The notes beneath the pieces were generated by a model. That model did not search any database and was not told where the DNA came from. It saw only the letters and a list, made by a program, of their open reading frames with translations. From Polaromonas sp. 39-63-25 (lineage in GTDB: Bacteria; Pseudomonadota; Gammaproteobacteria; Burkholderiales; Burkholderiaceae_C): a DNA stretch of 64,000 nucleotides. Where the stretch lies: assembly GCF_002278925.1 (NCBI RefSeq), contig NZ_NCJH01000001.1, positions 434,001 through 498,000 of the forward strand, given 5' to 3'. Of this stretch, positions 34,951 through 43,143 are shown piece by piece; the stretch's first letter is position 1; each line of letters opens with the position of its first letter. The position numbers and the translations under genes were made by a program.

Positions 34951-35124
34951 TGAACAGGGCTTGAATTAGCGGGCCGAGCCACCAACTGATTCAGGTCGGG
35001 TTTGAGAAACTCAAATCCTGTAGATTCCGGAGCCTGCTGCCGTTAAACAAGTATCGGAGCGCAAGTTCCAGCCGGTTGTCTCCTCGGGTCCTTCCAGAAA
35101 TCAAGTTTCACGGACCCCTTCAAA

Positions 35125-35152
35125 GCCTGATCGCAAGATCGGGCTTTTTTTT
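35125..35152 (+). terminator. intrinsic terminator downstream of phaP
   Basis: The stem GCCTGATC-GCAA-GATCGGGC (35125-35144, with one G-T pair) is followed by eight T residues. It is distant from the phaP stop (175 nt); nothing coding lies between. Its T-run abuts the end of repeat A copy 6. Confidence 0.8.
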
Positions 35153-35211
35153 GGCCAAAAAAGGCCTTGAGCCCTTGCTGGTCGTCCGTACGCAGCTATC
35201 AAAAACAGAGC
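35151..35211 (-). repeat. repeat A copy 6, directly after the patatin gene
   Basis: Minus-strand core GCTCTGTTTTTGATAGC (35211-35195), then a tail with CCAGCAAGGGCTCAAGGCC and a T-rich end. The core begins two bases after the patatin stop codon. Confidence 0.75.
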
Positions 35212-35212
35212 G

Positions 35213-36160
35213 TCAGCGCGCTGCCGTGCGCACGGTGGCCATCTTCGCCCTGAGTGCGGGCAGCGCCGCCCGCATCGCCGCCCGTCCCGCATCGATGGCA
35301 CGTTGCCGGGCCGAGAAGTCGGCGCTTTTCAGGCCTGCCTGCGAGGGCTGCACCACTACATCGGCATCCTTCAACTCGTACTGGTTGATGCTTTTCCCCA
35401 TGATGGCAAAGGTCTGCAGCAGGATCTGCAAGGTGCCGTCGGCCGTGTTGGCTTCGGGCGGATTGGAGATGTCGACGGCAATCACCAGCTCGGCACCCAT
35501 CTGCCGCGCAAATCGCACCGGCACCGGCGAGACCAGGCCGCCGTCCACATACTCGCGGCCGTTGATTTTGACCGGCACAAACACCGCCGGCACGGCGCTG
35601 GATGCGCGCACCGCCATGCCGGTGTCACCGCGCTGGAACAGCACCGGCTGGCCGCTGCCCAGGTCGGTCGCCACGATGCCCAGCGGAATGGCCATGTTTT
35701 CCATCAGACGGCCGGCCACCAGATCGTTCACGTAACGGCCAAGAGCCTCGCCGCGAAACATGCCGCGGCCGAAAATCGGCAGCATCCAGTCGGTGATCGC
35801 GACCTCTTCCATGTTCAGGGCCGTCTGCTGCAGCTGCGCACTGCTTTTGCCGCTGGCATACAGCGCTGCGACCAGGCTGCCGGCCGAGGTACCCACCACC
35901 ACGGAGGGCCGGATGCCGGCTTCTTCCAGCACCGCAATCACGCCCACATGGGCAAAACCGCGCGCCGCCCCGCCGCCCAGCGCCAGGCCGATACGCGGCG
36001 CGCGCTGGGCCGGGGTCTCGACGACCGGACCGACAACGGGCGCCACCGTGCCGGCCGGCAGGCCGGCGCAGCCGGCCAGTATGACCAGCCCGGCCACGGC
36101 GACCGCACGTGCTGCCCCGCGACCCAGCGAGCCGCCCGCCCAACCCAGGGCAGCCGTCAC
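35213..36160 (-). CDS. patatin-like phospholipase lipoprotein (RssA-like)
   Basis: A serine-aspartate lipid hydrolase. Seen: a lipobox (GLVILAGC-AG), the oxyanion loop IGLALGGGAARGFAHVGVIA, the nucleophile Ser in VVVGTSAGSLVAALYAS and catalytic Asp in REYVDGGLVSPVPV. The stretch ELVIAVDISNPPEAN is typical of the RssA/YlbK group. With a GTG start at 36160 the protein has 315 residues and the signal sequence sits at the N-terminus. ATG starts further upstream (e.g. 36211) would run into the futA promoter. The start is uncertain. It is divergent from futA and followed by repeat A copy 6. Confidence 0.8.
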   Translation of the reverse strand: MTAALGWAGGSLGRGAARAVAVAGLVILAGCAGLPAGTVAPVVGPVVETPAQRAPRIGLALGGGAARGFAHVGVIAVLEEAGIRPSVVVGTSAGSLVAALYASGKSSAQLQQTALNMEEVAITDWMLPIFGRGMFRGEALGRYVNDLVAGRLMENMAIPLGIVATDLGSGQPVLFQRGDTGMAVRASSAVPAVFVPVKINGREYVDGGLVSPVPVRFARQMGAELVIAVDISNPPEANTADGTLQILLQTFAIMGKSINQYELKDADVVVQPSQAGLKSADFSARQRAIDAGRAAMRAALPALRAKMATVRTAAR

Positions 36161-36173
36161 GACCGCAAAGCTA

Positions 36174-36202
36174 TTGAGAATAATTCGTGTTTGTATTACA
36201 CT
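36174..36202 (+). promoter_or_regulatory. futA promoter with candidate Fur box
   Basis: -35 TTGAGA (36174-36179), 17-bp spacer, -10 TACACT (36197-36202). The sequence TGAGAATAATTCGTG (36175-36189) matches the left half of the Fur 7-1-7 consensus well and the right half weakly. Placement over the -35 and spacer would fit iron repression of the iron-binding protein gene. Confidence 0.5.
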
Positions 36203-36233
36203 GATTGCCATTCCAACCTTCACAGTTCGCACC

Positions 36234-37289
36234 ATGTTGAAAAAATTCCCGATTCTGGCCACCCTGGCCGTGGCTGCCACCCTGATGGGCGGCGCTGGCG
36301 GCGTCAGCGCGCAGGAACAGGTGGTCAACCTGTATTCTGCCCGCCACTACCAGACCGATGAGGCGCTTTACAGCAATTTCACCAAAACCACGGGCATCCG
36401 GATCAACCGCGTGGACGCGGACGATGCCGGCATTCTCGCGCGCCTGAAAGCCGAAGGCGCAGCCTCCCCCGCCGACGTGATTCTGCTGGTCGATGCAGCG
36501 CGGCTGGCCAAAGGCGACAGCGAAGGCCTGTTCCAGCCCATCAAGTCGCCCCTGCTGGAAAAGGCGATTCCCGCGCAGCTGCGCGCCCAGGCCACGCCCG
36601 AAGGCACGACCTGGTTCGGTTTTTCCACCCGCGCCCGTCTCATCGTTTATGACAAGCTCAAGGTCAAGAAAGCAGACGTCGACACCTACGAAGAACTCGC
36701 CGACCCGAAAAACAAGGGCCTGCTGTGCACCCGCTCGGGCTCGCACCCCTACAATCTGTCGCTGTTCGGCGCGGTGACCGAGCATCTTGGCGCCGCCAGG
36801 GCCGAAGAATGGCTCAAGGGCATGGTGGCCAACATGGCCCGTCCGCCCAAGGGCGGCGACACCGACCAGATCAAGGGCGTGGCCAGCGGCGAATGCGGCA
36901 TCGCGATCACCAACAGCTACTACCTCGCGCGCATCCTGCGGTCATCCGCGCCGGAAGACAAGGCCATCGCCGACAAGGTCGGTGTGGTGTTTCCCAACCA
37001 GCAGTCCTGGGGCACCCATGTGAACATCGCCGGTGCGGCCGTCGCCAAAAACGCCAAGAACATCGGCAACGCGGTGAAATTCATGGAGTACCTAGCCAGC
37101 CCCGATGCGCAGAACTACTTTGCCAACGGCAACAACGAGTGGCCCGCCGTCGCCGGCGTGAAAGTCAGCAATGCGGCCCTGCAGGCCATGTCGGGCGGCA
37201 GCTTCAAGTCCGAGACCATCCCGATCAGCACCGTCGGCGCCAACCAGGTGAAGGTGCAGCAGATGCTGGACCGCGTCGGGTACAAATAA
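36234..37289 (+). CDS. futA: Fe(3+) ABC transporter substrate-binding protein (FutA/FbpA family)
   Basis: A 351-residue periplasmic ferric-binding protein: signal peptide cleaved after GGVSAQ, VVNLYSARHYQTDEALYSNF, KGVASGECGIAITNSYYLAR with the paired Tyr iron ligands, and SWGTHVNIAGAAVAKNAKN. No ATPase or permease follows, so the transporter parts are elsewhere. The ATG at 36234 has no clear ribosome site. The signal peptide begins right there, which supports the start. The stop codon is followed directly by repeat B copy 3. Confidence 0.92.
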   Translation: MLKKFPILATLAVAATLMGGAGGVSAQEQVVNLYSARHYQTDEALYSNFTKTTGIRINRVDADDAGILARLKAEGAASPADVILLVDAARLAKGDSEGLFQPIKSPLLEKAIPAQLRAQATPEGTTWFGFSTRARLIVYDKLKVKKADVDTYEELADPKNKGLLCTRSGSHPYNLSLFGAVTEHLGAARAEEWLKGMVANMARPPKGGDTDQIKGVASGECGIAITNSYYLARILRSSAPEDKAIADKVGVVFPNQQSWGTHVNIAGAAVAKNAKNIGNAVKFMEYLASPDAQNYFANGNNEWPAVAGVKVSNAALQAMSGGSFKSETIPISTVGANQVKVQQMLDRVGYK

Positions 37290-37380
37290 CGCCCCCACGT
37301 TCGCTCGCTTCGCGTAGCTTTCTGCCCCCCGAGGGGGCGCTGCGCCTGCGGGCCGGCAGAGCCGGACCCGCGGCCCCCGC
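37290..37380 (+). repeat. repeat B copy 3, directly after futA
   Basis: GCCCCCACGTTCGCTCGCTT, GTAGCTTTCTG, hairpin CCCCCC-GA-GGGGGC, TGCGCCTGCGGGCCGGCAGA and GCCGGACCCGCGGCCCC. The orientation follows the gene, as for copies 1 and 2, and it begins at the base after the TAA. It is GC-rich with two strong hairpins and no T-run. Confidence 0.85.
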
Positions 37381-37462
37381 TTGAAAAGAGAGCACCCCGT
37401 TCATCGAAAAGCCCGGTTCGCCGGGCTTTTTTATGGGTGATTTTTATGCGTGATAATTGCCA

Positions 37463-37484
37463 TTGACGTTGACGTTAACGTCAA
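37463..37484 (+). promoter_or_regulatory. palindromic operator of the SDR gene (LiuR/MerR-like box)
   Basis: TTGACGTTAACGTCAA (37469-37484) is a perfect 16-bp palindrome preceded by another TTGACG (37463-37468). The ACGTT/AACGT pattern is that of MerR-family regulators of branched-chain amino acid and acyl-CoA catabolism (LiuR). It lies 45 bp upstream of the 3-hydroxyacyl-CoA dehydrogenase start, which fits. A regulator gene is not in the window. Confidence 0.6.
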
Positions 37485-37528
37485 CTCCGCAACACCCTCC
37501 CCCTCATCATTTCCCCAAGGAACATCTC

Positions 37529-38287
37529 ATGGACATCGCAGGCAAAGTATTCATCGTCACCGGCGGCGCATCGGGTCTCGGCGAAGGCACGGCACGCATG
37601 CTGGCGGCCAAGGGCGGCAAGGTCGTGATTGCCGACATGCAGGTCGAAAAAGGCGAAGCCATCGCGAAAGACATCGGCGGCGCCTTCGTCAAGTGCGACG
37701 TGAGCCAGGAAGCCGACGGTCAGGCCGTGGTCGCCAAGGCCGTGTCCATGGGCAAACTGATGGGCCTGGTCAACTGCGCCGGCATTGCACCGGCCGAAAA
37801 AACCGTCGGCAAAAACGGCGCGCACAACCTCGGCGTGTTCAGCAAGACCATCACGGTCAACCTGATCGGCAGCTTCAACATGATCCGCCTGGCCGCTGAC
37901 GCGATGTGCAAGAACGAACCCGAAGCCACCGGCGAACGCGGCGTGATGATCTCCACCGCTTCCGTCGCGGCCTACGACGGCCAGATCGGTCAGGCCGCCT
38001 ACAGCGCGTCCAAGGGCGGCATTGTCGGCATGACCTTGCCGATCGCGCGCGACCTGGCTCGCAACGGCATCCGCAACATGACGATTGCGCCCGGCATCTT
38101 CGGCACACCGATGATGTTCGGCATGCCCCAGGAAGTGCAGGACTCGCTGGCCGCCTCCGTGCCCTTCCCCAGCCGCCTGGGCACGCCGCAGGACTACGCC
38201 AAACTCGCGCAGCACATCTTTGAAAACGACATGCTCAACGGCGAAGTGATCCGCCTGGACGGCGCGATCCGCCTGGCACCGCGCTAA
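37529..38287 (+). CDS. SDR-family 3-hydroxyacyl-CoA dehydrogenase (HSD17B10-like)
   Basis: A 252-residue short-chain dehydrogenase: cofactor motif [25 protein letters not shown], catalytic Ser in [20 protein letters not shown] with the YxxxK pair, and [14 protein letters not shown]. The sequence follows human HSD17B10 and bacterial 3-hydroxy-2-methylbutyryl-CoA dehydrogenases, acting in isoleucine and fatty acid breakdown. The start at 37529 follows AAGGAA; an ATG at 37457 would run through the operator. A LiuR-like palindrome upstream supports the catabolic role. Confidence 0.88.
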   Translation: MDIAGKVFIVTGGASGLGEGTARMLAAKGGKVVIADMQVEKGEAIAKDIGGAFVKCDVSQEADGQAVVAKAVSMGKLMGLVNCAGIAPAEKTVGKNGAHNLGVFSKTITVNLIGSFNMIRLAADAMCKNEPEATGERGVMISTASVAAYDGQIGQAAYSASKGGIVGMTLPIARDLARNGIRNMTIAPGIFGTPMMFGMPQEVQDSLAASVPFPSRLGTPQDYAKLAQHIFENDMLNGEVIRLDGAIRLAPR

Positions 38288-38300
38288 ACACCTCTCCAAC

Positions 38301-38361
38301 GCTATCGTATTGATAGCTACTTGCGCCCACTCCGCCTGGGCTGAAGGCCGATCTGACTGAA
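38301..38361 (+). repeat. repeat A copy 7, downstream of the SDR gene
   Basis: Core GCTATCGTATTGATAGC (38301-38317), TACTTGCGCCC, second hairpin GCCC-N9-GGGC, TGAAGGCC. It lies 13 bases after the SDR stop in gene orientation. Confidence 0.88.
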
Positions 38362-38386
38362 AACCCAGCCAGCTCGGCCTTTTTTC
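38344..38386 (+). terminator. weak terminator after the SDR gene, partly in repeat A copy 7
   Basis: The stem AAGGCCGA/TCGGCCTT with a 22-nt loop is followed by six T residues. The left arm lies in the tail of repeat A copy 7. The loop is long, so activity is uncertain. Confidence 0.45.
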
Positions 38387-38479
38387 CGCTGCTTACAAAA
38401 TCGCCCGCCCCACCCGGCCTGACCCTGCAGCGCTGCGCCGGGCTTGGGTTTACCATGGCCCATCCCTTCTGGAGAAGCC

Positions 38480-40360
38480 ATGAAAACCATCGCCCCTGCG
38501 TTCATGTTCAAGCGAGCCGCTGTCCTGTCTCCCCTGTCCGGCTTGGCTCTGGCCGCCGCCCTGCTGGTGGCCGGCTGCGCCACGGCCCCGCCCTTCGCCT
38601 ACAGCGTGCCGGCGCAGCCCGAAGGCACGTCGGGCTACACCGAAAAACCCGGCTGGGCGAACGCGAGTTTTGCCGTCGCCGCGGCCAACCCGCTGGCCAC
38701 CGATGCCGGCTACCAGGTGCTCAAGGCCGGCGGCTCGGCGATCGACGCGGCGATTGCCGTGCAGATGGTGCTCGCGCTCGTCGAGCCGCAATCGAGCGGC
38801 ATAGGCGGCGGCGCTTTCCTGCTGCATGCCAGCGGCAGCAAGGTCGAGGCTTTTGACGGCCGCGAAACCGCGCCGGCGGCCGCTGACGAAAAACTCTTTG
38901 TCGGCGCCGACGGCAAGCCCATGGCCTTCATCGACGGTGTGGTCGGCGGCCGGTCGGTTGGCGTGCCGGGCACGGTGCGCATGCTGGAGATGGCGCACAA
39001 GCAGCACGGCAAGCTGCCCTGGGCGCAGCTGTTCGTGCCGGCCATCACGCTGGCCGAGGGCGGCTTCAAGGTCAGCGCCCGCCTGGCCACCCTGCTGAAA
39101 ACCGAGCAACACCTGAAAAAAGACCCGGTCGCCGCCGCCTACTTTTACCAGCCCAATGGCGAGCCGCTGGCCGCCGGCAACCTGCTGCGCAACCAGCCGT
39201 TGGCCGATGTCCTGAAAAAAATCGCTGCGGGCGGCTCCAAAGCACTGCTCGAGGGCGACGTCGCCCAGGCCATCGTGACCAAGGTGCAAGGCCACCCGAC
39301 CAACCCCGGCAAGCTGAGCCTGGCCGACCTGGCCGGCTACCAGGCCAAAAAACGCGAGCCGATCTGCCACGACTACCGCGCGCAGGCACGCGACTACCGC
39401 ATCTGCGGCATGCCGCCGCCCAGTTCGGGCGCGATTGCGGTCGGGCAGATCCTGGGCATCCTGAACCACACGCCTGCGGCAACGCTGGCCCTGGACACCG
39501 GCATGGGCGGCACGCCCGGGACCACAGGCGCGGCACCGTCGGCCGACTGGCTGCACTTGTACACCGAAGCCTCGCGCCTGGCCTTTGCCGACCGCGCGCA
39601 GTACCTGGGCGACCCCGACTTCGTGCAAGCGCCGGGCGGCAACTGGATGAGCCTGCTGGACCCGGCCTACCTGGCCGAACGCGCGAAGCTGATCGCCACG
39701 CAGCCCGGCGGACAAAGCATGAAGGTCGCCAAACCGGGCACACCAGGCGGCACGCGCCTGGCTTATGCCCCCATGCCCGAGCAGCCCGAATACGGCACCT
39801 CGCACATCAGCATCGTCGATGCGTATGGCAACGCGATTGCGATGACCACCACGATCGAGGACGCTTTCGGCGCGCGCCAGATGGTCAGGGGTTTCCTGCT
39901 GAACAACGAGCTGACCGATTTCAGCTTTGCGCCCACCGATGCCGATGGCAAGCCCGTGGCCAACCGCGTGCAGCCGGGCAAACGGCCGCGCTCGTCGATG
40001 GCGCCCACCCTGGTGTTCGACAAGGCCTCCGGCCAGCTCGTGATGAGCGGCGGCAGCCCGGGCGGCGCGCTGATCATCCACTACACCGCCAAGACGATCT
40101 ATGGCGTGCTGAACTGGGGAATGATGCCGCAGCAGGCCATCAACCTGCCCAACTTCGGCTCGCTCAACGGCCCGACCCTGCTGGAAGAAAAACGCTTTGC
40201 ACCGCCCACCGTCGAGGCGCTGAAAGCCCGCGGCCATGAAGTGCGCGAGATGACCATGACCAGCGGCCTGCAGGCGATCACCCGCGGCCAAGCGCACGGC
40301 AAGCCGCTGTGGCTGGCCGGCGCCGACCCGCGCCGCGAAGGCGTGGTCATGGGAGATTGA
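38480..40360 (+). CDS. ggt: gamma-glutamyltransferase (lipoprotein form)
   Basis: A 626-residue Ntn-hydrolase that cleaves glutathione and transfers gamma-glutamyl groups. The signal ends in a lipobox (LLVAGC-AT), so it is likely membrane-anchored rather than free in the periplasm. Domains: GGSAIDAAIAVQMVLALVEP, SSGIGGGAFLLHASGSKVEA, then the autocleavage site with Thr in YGTSHISIVDAYGNAIAMTT, and KRPRSSMAPTLVF, GGSPGGALIIHY. The start at 38480 follows GGAGAAG; an ATG at 38444 lacks the signal. Repeat A copy 8 begins at the stop codon. Confidence 0.94.
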   Translation: MKTIAPAFMFKRAAVLSPLSGLALAAALLVAGCATAPPFAYSVPAQPEGTSGYTEKPGWANASFAVAAANPLATDAGYQVLKAGGSAIDAAIAVQMVLALVEPQSSGIGGGAFLLHASGSKVEAFDGRETAPAAADEKLFVGADGKPMAFIDGVVGGRSVGVPGTVRMLEMAHKQHGKLPWAQLFVPAITLAEGGFKVSARLATLLKTEQHLKKDPVAAAYFYQPNGEPLAAGNLLRNQPLADVLKKIAAGGSKALLEGDVAQAIVTKVQGHPTNPGKLSLADLAGYQAKKREPICHDYRAQARDYRICGMPPPSSGAIAVGQILGILNHTPAATLALDTGMGGTPGTTGAAPSADWLHLYTEASRLAFADRAQYLGDPDFVQAPGGNWMSLLDPAYLAERAKLIATQPGGQSMKVAKPGTPGGTRLAYAPMPEQPEYGTSHISIVDAYGNAIAMTTTIEDAFGARQMVRGFLLNNELTDFSFAPTDADGKPVANRVQPGKRPRSSMAPTLVFDKASGQLVMSGGSPGGALIIHYTAKTIYGVLNWGMMPQQAINLPNFGSLNGPTLLEEKRFAPPTVEALKARGHEVREMTMTSGLQAITRGQAHGKPLWLAGADPRREGVVMGD

Positions 40361-40419
40361 GTATAAAAAGTGGCTGCAGCCCTTCTCTAGCGGGCACAAG
40401 CAGCTATTTTTTTGGTAGC
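40359..40419 (-). repeat. repeat A copy 8, supplying the stop codon of yihY
   Basis: Minus-strand core GCTACCAAAAAAATAGC (40419-40403), TGCTTGTGCCCG, second hairpin GCCC-N9-GGGC, TGCAGCC, T-rich end. The yihY stop TAG (40406-40404) and its last codons ALPKK are in the core. Confidence 0.88.
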
Positions 40420-41315
40420 GCGCTGGTTCGCATCGGCTCGGCCGGCGCGTCCTGCTTGCCGGTGCCTAAACGTTCGTATTCCGAAATCACCTGCGCGCCC
40501 AGCAGCAGCAGCGTCGCGGCCAGCTCCAGGCTCAGCAGGACGATGATGGCCGTGGTCAGCGAGCCGTACACCAGGCCGACCTGCGACAGCGTGTCGAAGT
40601 ACCAGACCAGCAGATGGCGCGTCACTTCCCACAGCAGCGCCGCCGTGATGCCGCCTATCAGCGCGTGGCGCAGCGAGAGCTTGCCGACCGGCATCACCAT
40701 GTAGACCGAGGTCAGCACAAAGATCTCGCCGGCCAGGCCCAGCAGGTAGAGCAACACGCCCGAGAAACCGCTGAGCGACCAGCTGTAGCCCAGAAACTCC
40801 AGGCTCTGGTCGCCCAGGGCCTGGAAGCTGCCGGAGACCAGCGTCACCAGCAGCAGGCCCACGCCCAGGCACAGGATGTAGACGTAAGGCAGCAGCGCGG
40901 ACACCAGGAAGCGGCGGCGCCGGATCGCCACGCGGTGCAGGAAAATCACCGACATCGCGTTTTCCAGCACGGTGAAGGCCAGGGAGCTGAAAAACAGCAT
41001 GGTGGCCAGCAGCACCCAGCCCATGAGCTCGCGATGGGCGAGAAAGTTTTCCAGCTCGCCCACGATGAAGTCGGCCTGGCCCGGCGCCAGCCAGCCGATG
41101 TAGCGGCCCAGCGCCTCCAGCAGCGCCGACTGGTCGATCACATGCGACAGCGCAATCGCCATCAGGATCAGCAGCGGAACAATCGACAGCAAGGCGTAAT
41201 AAGCCACCGCCCCCGCCAGCAGCAGGCCCTGGTTGGCCCGAAAGCCCAGCAACACGCGCAGCGCAAACGCGCCAGGGTGCCGGATCACATAAGCGGCCTG
41301 GGGTCCGGGGGTCAT
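40404..41315 (-). CDS. yihY: YihY/BrkB-family membrane protein
   Basis: A 303-residue inner-membrane protein with about six hydrophobic segments. Features: LLAGAVAYYALLSIVPLLIL, SSLAFTVLENAMSVIFLHR, GGITAALLWEVTRHLLVWYF and VGLVYGSLTTAIIVLLSLEL. The family was once annotated as RNase BN; its function is unknown. The C-terminus ALPKK-stop is encoded by repeat A copy 8, just like the LPS-stop of the VOC gene. Confidence 0.85.
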   Translation of the reverse strand: MTPGPQAAYVIRHPGAFALRVLLGFRANQGLLLAGAVAYYALLSIVPLLILMAIALSHVIDQSALLEALGRYIGWLAPGQADFIVGELENFLAHRELMGWVLLATMLFFSSLAFTVLENAMSVIFLHRVAIRRRRFLVSALLPYVYILCLGVGLLLVTLVSGSFQALGDQSLEFLGYSWSLSGFSGVLLYLLGLAGEIFVLTSVYMVMPVGKLSLRHALIGGITAALLWEVTRHLLVWYFDTLSQVGLVYGSLTTAIIVLLSLELAATLLLLGAQVISEYERLGTGKQDAPAEPMRTSALPKK

Positions 41316-41329
41316 GGCTGCGGCCTGTT

Positions 41330-41390
41330 CAAGATCAAATAAGCCTCAATCCCTTGCCAGACATGCGCAAGCAGCTATCTTCTTGATAGC
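41330..41390 (-). repeat. repeat A copy 9, between yihY and the acyl-CoA ligase gene
   Basis: Minus-strand core GCTATCAAGAAGATAGC (41390-41374), TGCTTGCGC, GGCAAGGGATTGAGGC, then TATTTGATCTT. Wholly intergenic. Confidence 0.88.
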
Positions 41391-41404
41391 AAACCCGCCT
41401 GGCG

Positions 41405-43051
41405 TCATACGTCGATCGCGGCGGCCGAGCCGGCCAGCTTGCGCAGCTCGAACTTCTGGATCTTGCCGGTGCTGGTCTTGGGCAGCTCGCCGAACACCAC
41501 CGCGCGCGGCACCTTGAAGCCGGCCAGGTGTTTCTTGCAGTGCGCCACGATGTCCTCCTTGGTCGCCGTCGCCCCGACCTTGAGCTCGACAAAGGCGCAG
41601 GGGGTTTCACCCCAGCGTTCGTCGGGCTTGGCCACCACGGCGGCGGCCAGCACGTCGGGGTGGCGGTACAGCACGTCTTCGACCTCGATCGAGGAGATGT
41701 TTTCGCCGCCGGAGATGATCACGTCCTTGCTGCGGTCCTTGATCTTGATGTAGCCGTCGGGGTACATCACGGCCAGGTCGCCGCTGTGGAACCAGCCCCC
41801 TAGAAAAGCCTCTTCGGTCGCTTTCGGATTTTTCAGATAGCCCTTCATCGCGATGTTGCCCCGGAACATGATCTCGCCCATGGTCTCGCCGTCTTGCGGC
41901 ACCGGCTGCAGGGTCTGCGAATCGAGCACGCGCACATCACGCTCCAGGTGGTAACGCACGCCCTGGCGCGCATTGAGGCGGGCGCGCTCGCCGATGTCGA
42001 GTTTTTCCCAGCCGTCCTGCGCGGCGCACACGGTCGCCGGGCCGTAGACCTCGGTCAGGCCGTAAACATGGGTCAGGTCAAACCCGAGTGCCTCCATGCC
42101 CTCGATCATGGACGCCGGCGGCGCCGCACCGGCCACCATGGCCTTGACGCCGCGCGGCAGGCCCTGCTTCATGCTGGCCGGCGAGTTGACCAGCAGGCCG
42201 TGCACGATGGGCGCGCCGCAGTAGTGCGTCACGCCATGCTGGCGGATCGCGTCGAAAATCGCCTGTGGCTCGACCCGGCGCAGGCAGACATTGACCCCGG
42301 CGCGTGCCGCCACCGTCCACGGGAAACACCAGCCGTTGCAGTGAAACATCGGCAGCGTCCACAGGTACACCGCGTGTTTGGGCATGTCCCATTCGAGGAT
42401 GTTGGACACCGCGTTGAGCGCCGCGCCGCGGTGGTGGTACACCACGCCCTTGGGGTTGCCGGTGGTGCCGCTGGTGTAGTTCAGCGCAATCGCATCCCAT
42501 TCGTCGTCGGGCTGGCGCCAGGCAAACCCCGCGTCACCGCTGGCCAGGAACTCGTCGTAACGGATGCTGCCGATGCGCTCGACCGGCCCGGTGTACAGCG
42601 CGTCTTCCACGTCGATGACCAGCAGCGGCGCGCTCGACTGGCGCAGGGCCAGCGCCTTTTTCATGACGCCGGCGAACTCGGCATCGACGATGACCACTTT
42701 CGCCTCGCCGTGGTCCAGCATGAAGGCAATGGTTTCGGGGTCGAGCCGGGTGTTCAGCGCATTGAGCACTGCCCCGGTCACCGGAATGCCGAAGTGCGCC
42801 TCCACCATGGGCGGGGTGTTGGGCAGCATCACGGCGACGGTGTCGCCTTTGACTATGCCGCGCTGCTGCAGCGCACTGGCCAGTTGGCGGCAGCGCGTGA
42901 AGACCTCGGCCCAGTTGCGGCGCAGGCCGCCATGCACCACCGCCAGCCGGTCCGGATAAACCTCGGCGGTGCGCTCAATGAACGACAGCGGCGACAGCGC
43001 AGCGTAATTCGCCTCGTTGGGCGCTAAGTCCTGGTCAAAAATGCTGGGCAT
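41405..43051 (-). CDS. AMP-dependent acyl-CoA synthetase (medium/long-chain type)
   Basis: A 548-residue ANL-superfamily ligase that activates a carboxylic acid with ATP and CoA. ATP loop LNYTSGTTGNPKGVVYHHRG, YGLTEVYGP, hinge and adenylate motifs GWFHSGDLAVMYPDGYIKIK, DRSKDVIISGGENISSIEVE, and the catalytic Lys in PKTSTGKIQKFELR. The acid is likely a medium-chain or methyl-branched fatty acid; not decided. The start at 43051 follows GAGGAGA. The gene is divergent from dnaG. Confidence 0.92.
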   Translation of the reverse strand: MPSIFDQDLAPNEANYAALSPLSFIERTAEVYPDRLAVVHGGLRRNWAEVFTRCRQLASALQQRGIVKGDTVAVMLPNTPPMVEAHFGIPVTGAVLNALNTRLDPETIAFMLDHGEAKVVIVDAEFAGVMKKALALRQSSAPLLVIDVEDALYTGPVERIGSIRYDEFLASGDAGFAWRQPDDEWDAIALNYTSGTTGNPKGVVYHHRGAALNAVSNILEWDMPKHAVYLWTLPMFHCNGWCFPWTVAARAGVNVCLRRVEPQAIFDAIRQHGVTHYCGAPIVHGLLVNSPASMKQGLPRGVKAMVAGAAPPASMIEGMEALGFDLTHVYGLTEVYGPATVCAAQDGWEKLDIGERARLNARQGVRYHLERDVRVLDSQTLQPVPQDGETMGEIMFRGNIAMKGYLKNPKATEEAFLGGWFHSGDLAVMYPDGYIKIKDRSKDVIISGGENISSIEVEDVLYRHPDVLAAAVVAKPDERWGETPCAFVELKVGATATKEDIVAHCKKHLAGFKVPRAVVFGELPKTSTGKIQKFELRKLAGSAAAIDV

Positions 43052-43143
43052 CAAAGTCTCCTCGGGGTTGGGCGGTCTGTGCAGCCATGGTAGCCGCACC
43101 GGCTCGGCAGCGGAACGCGATGGCCTCGGGGCACAATACAGCC

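Noticed and set aside
34951-35124. A small gene between phaP and its terminator
   Set aside because: No start with a ribosome site and no codon pattern; it reads as a 3' untranslated region.
35760-36233. Upstream extension of the futA frame
   Set aside because: It overlaps the patatin gene antisense; the signal peptide starts at 36234.
38450-40399. A 649-codon minus-strand open frame
   Set aside because: Antisense shadow of ggt, which has full catalytic motifs.
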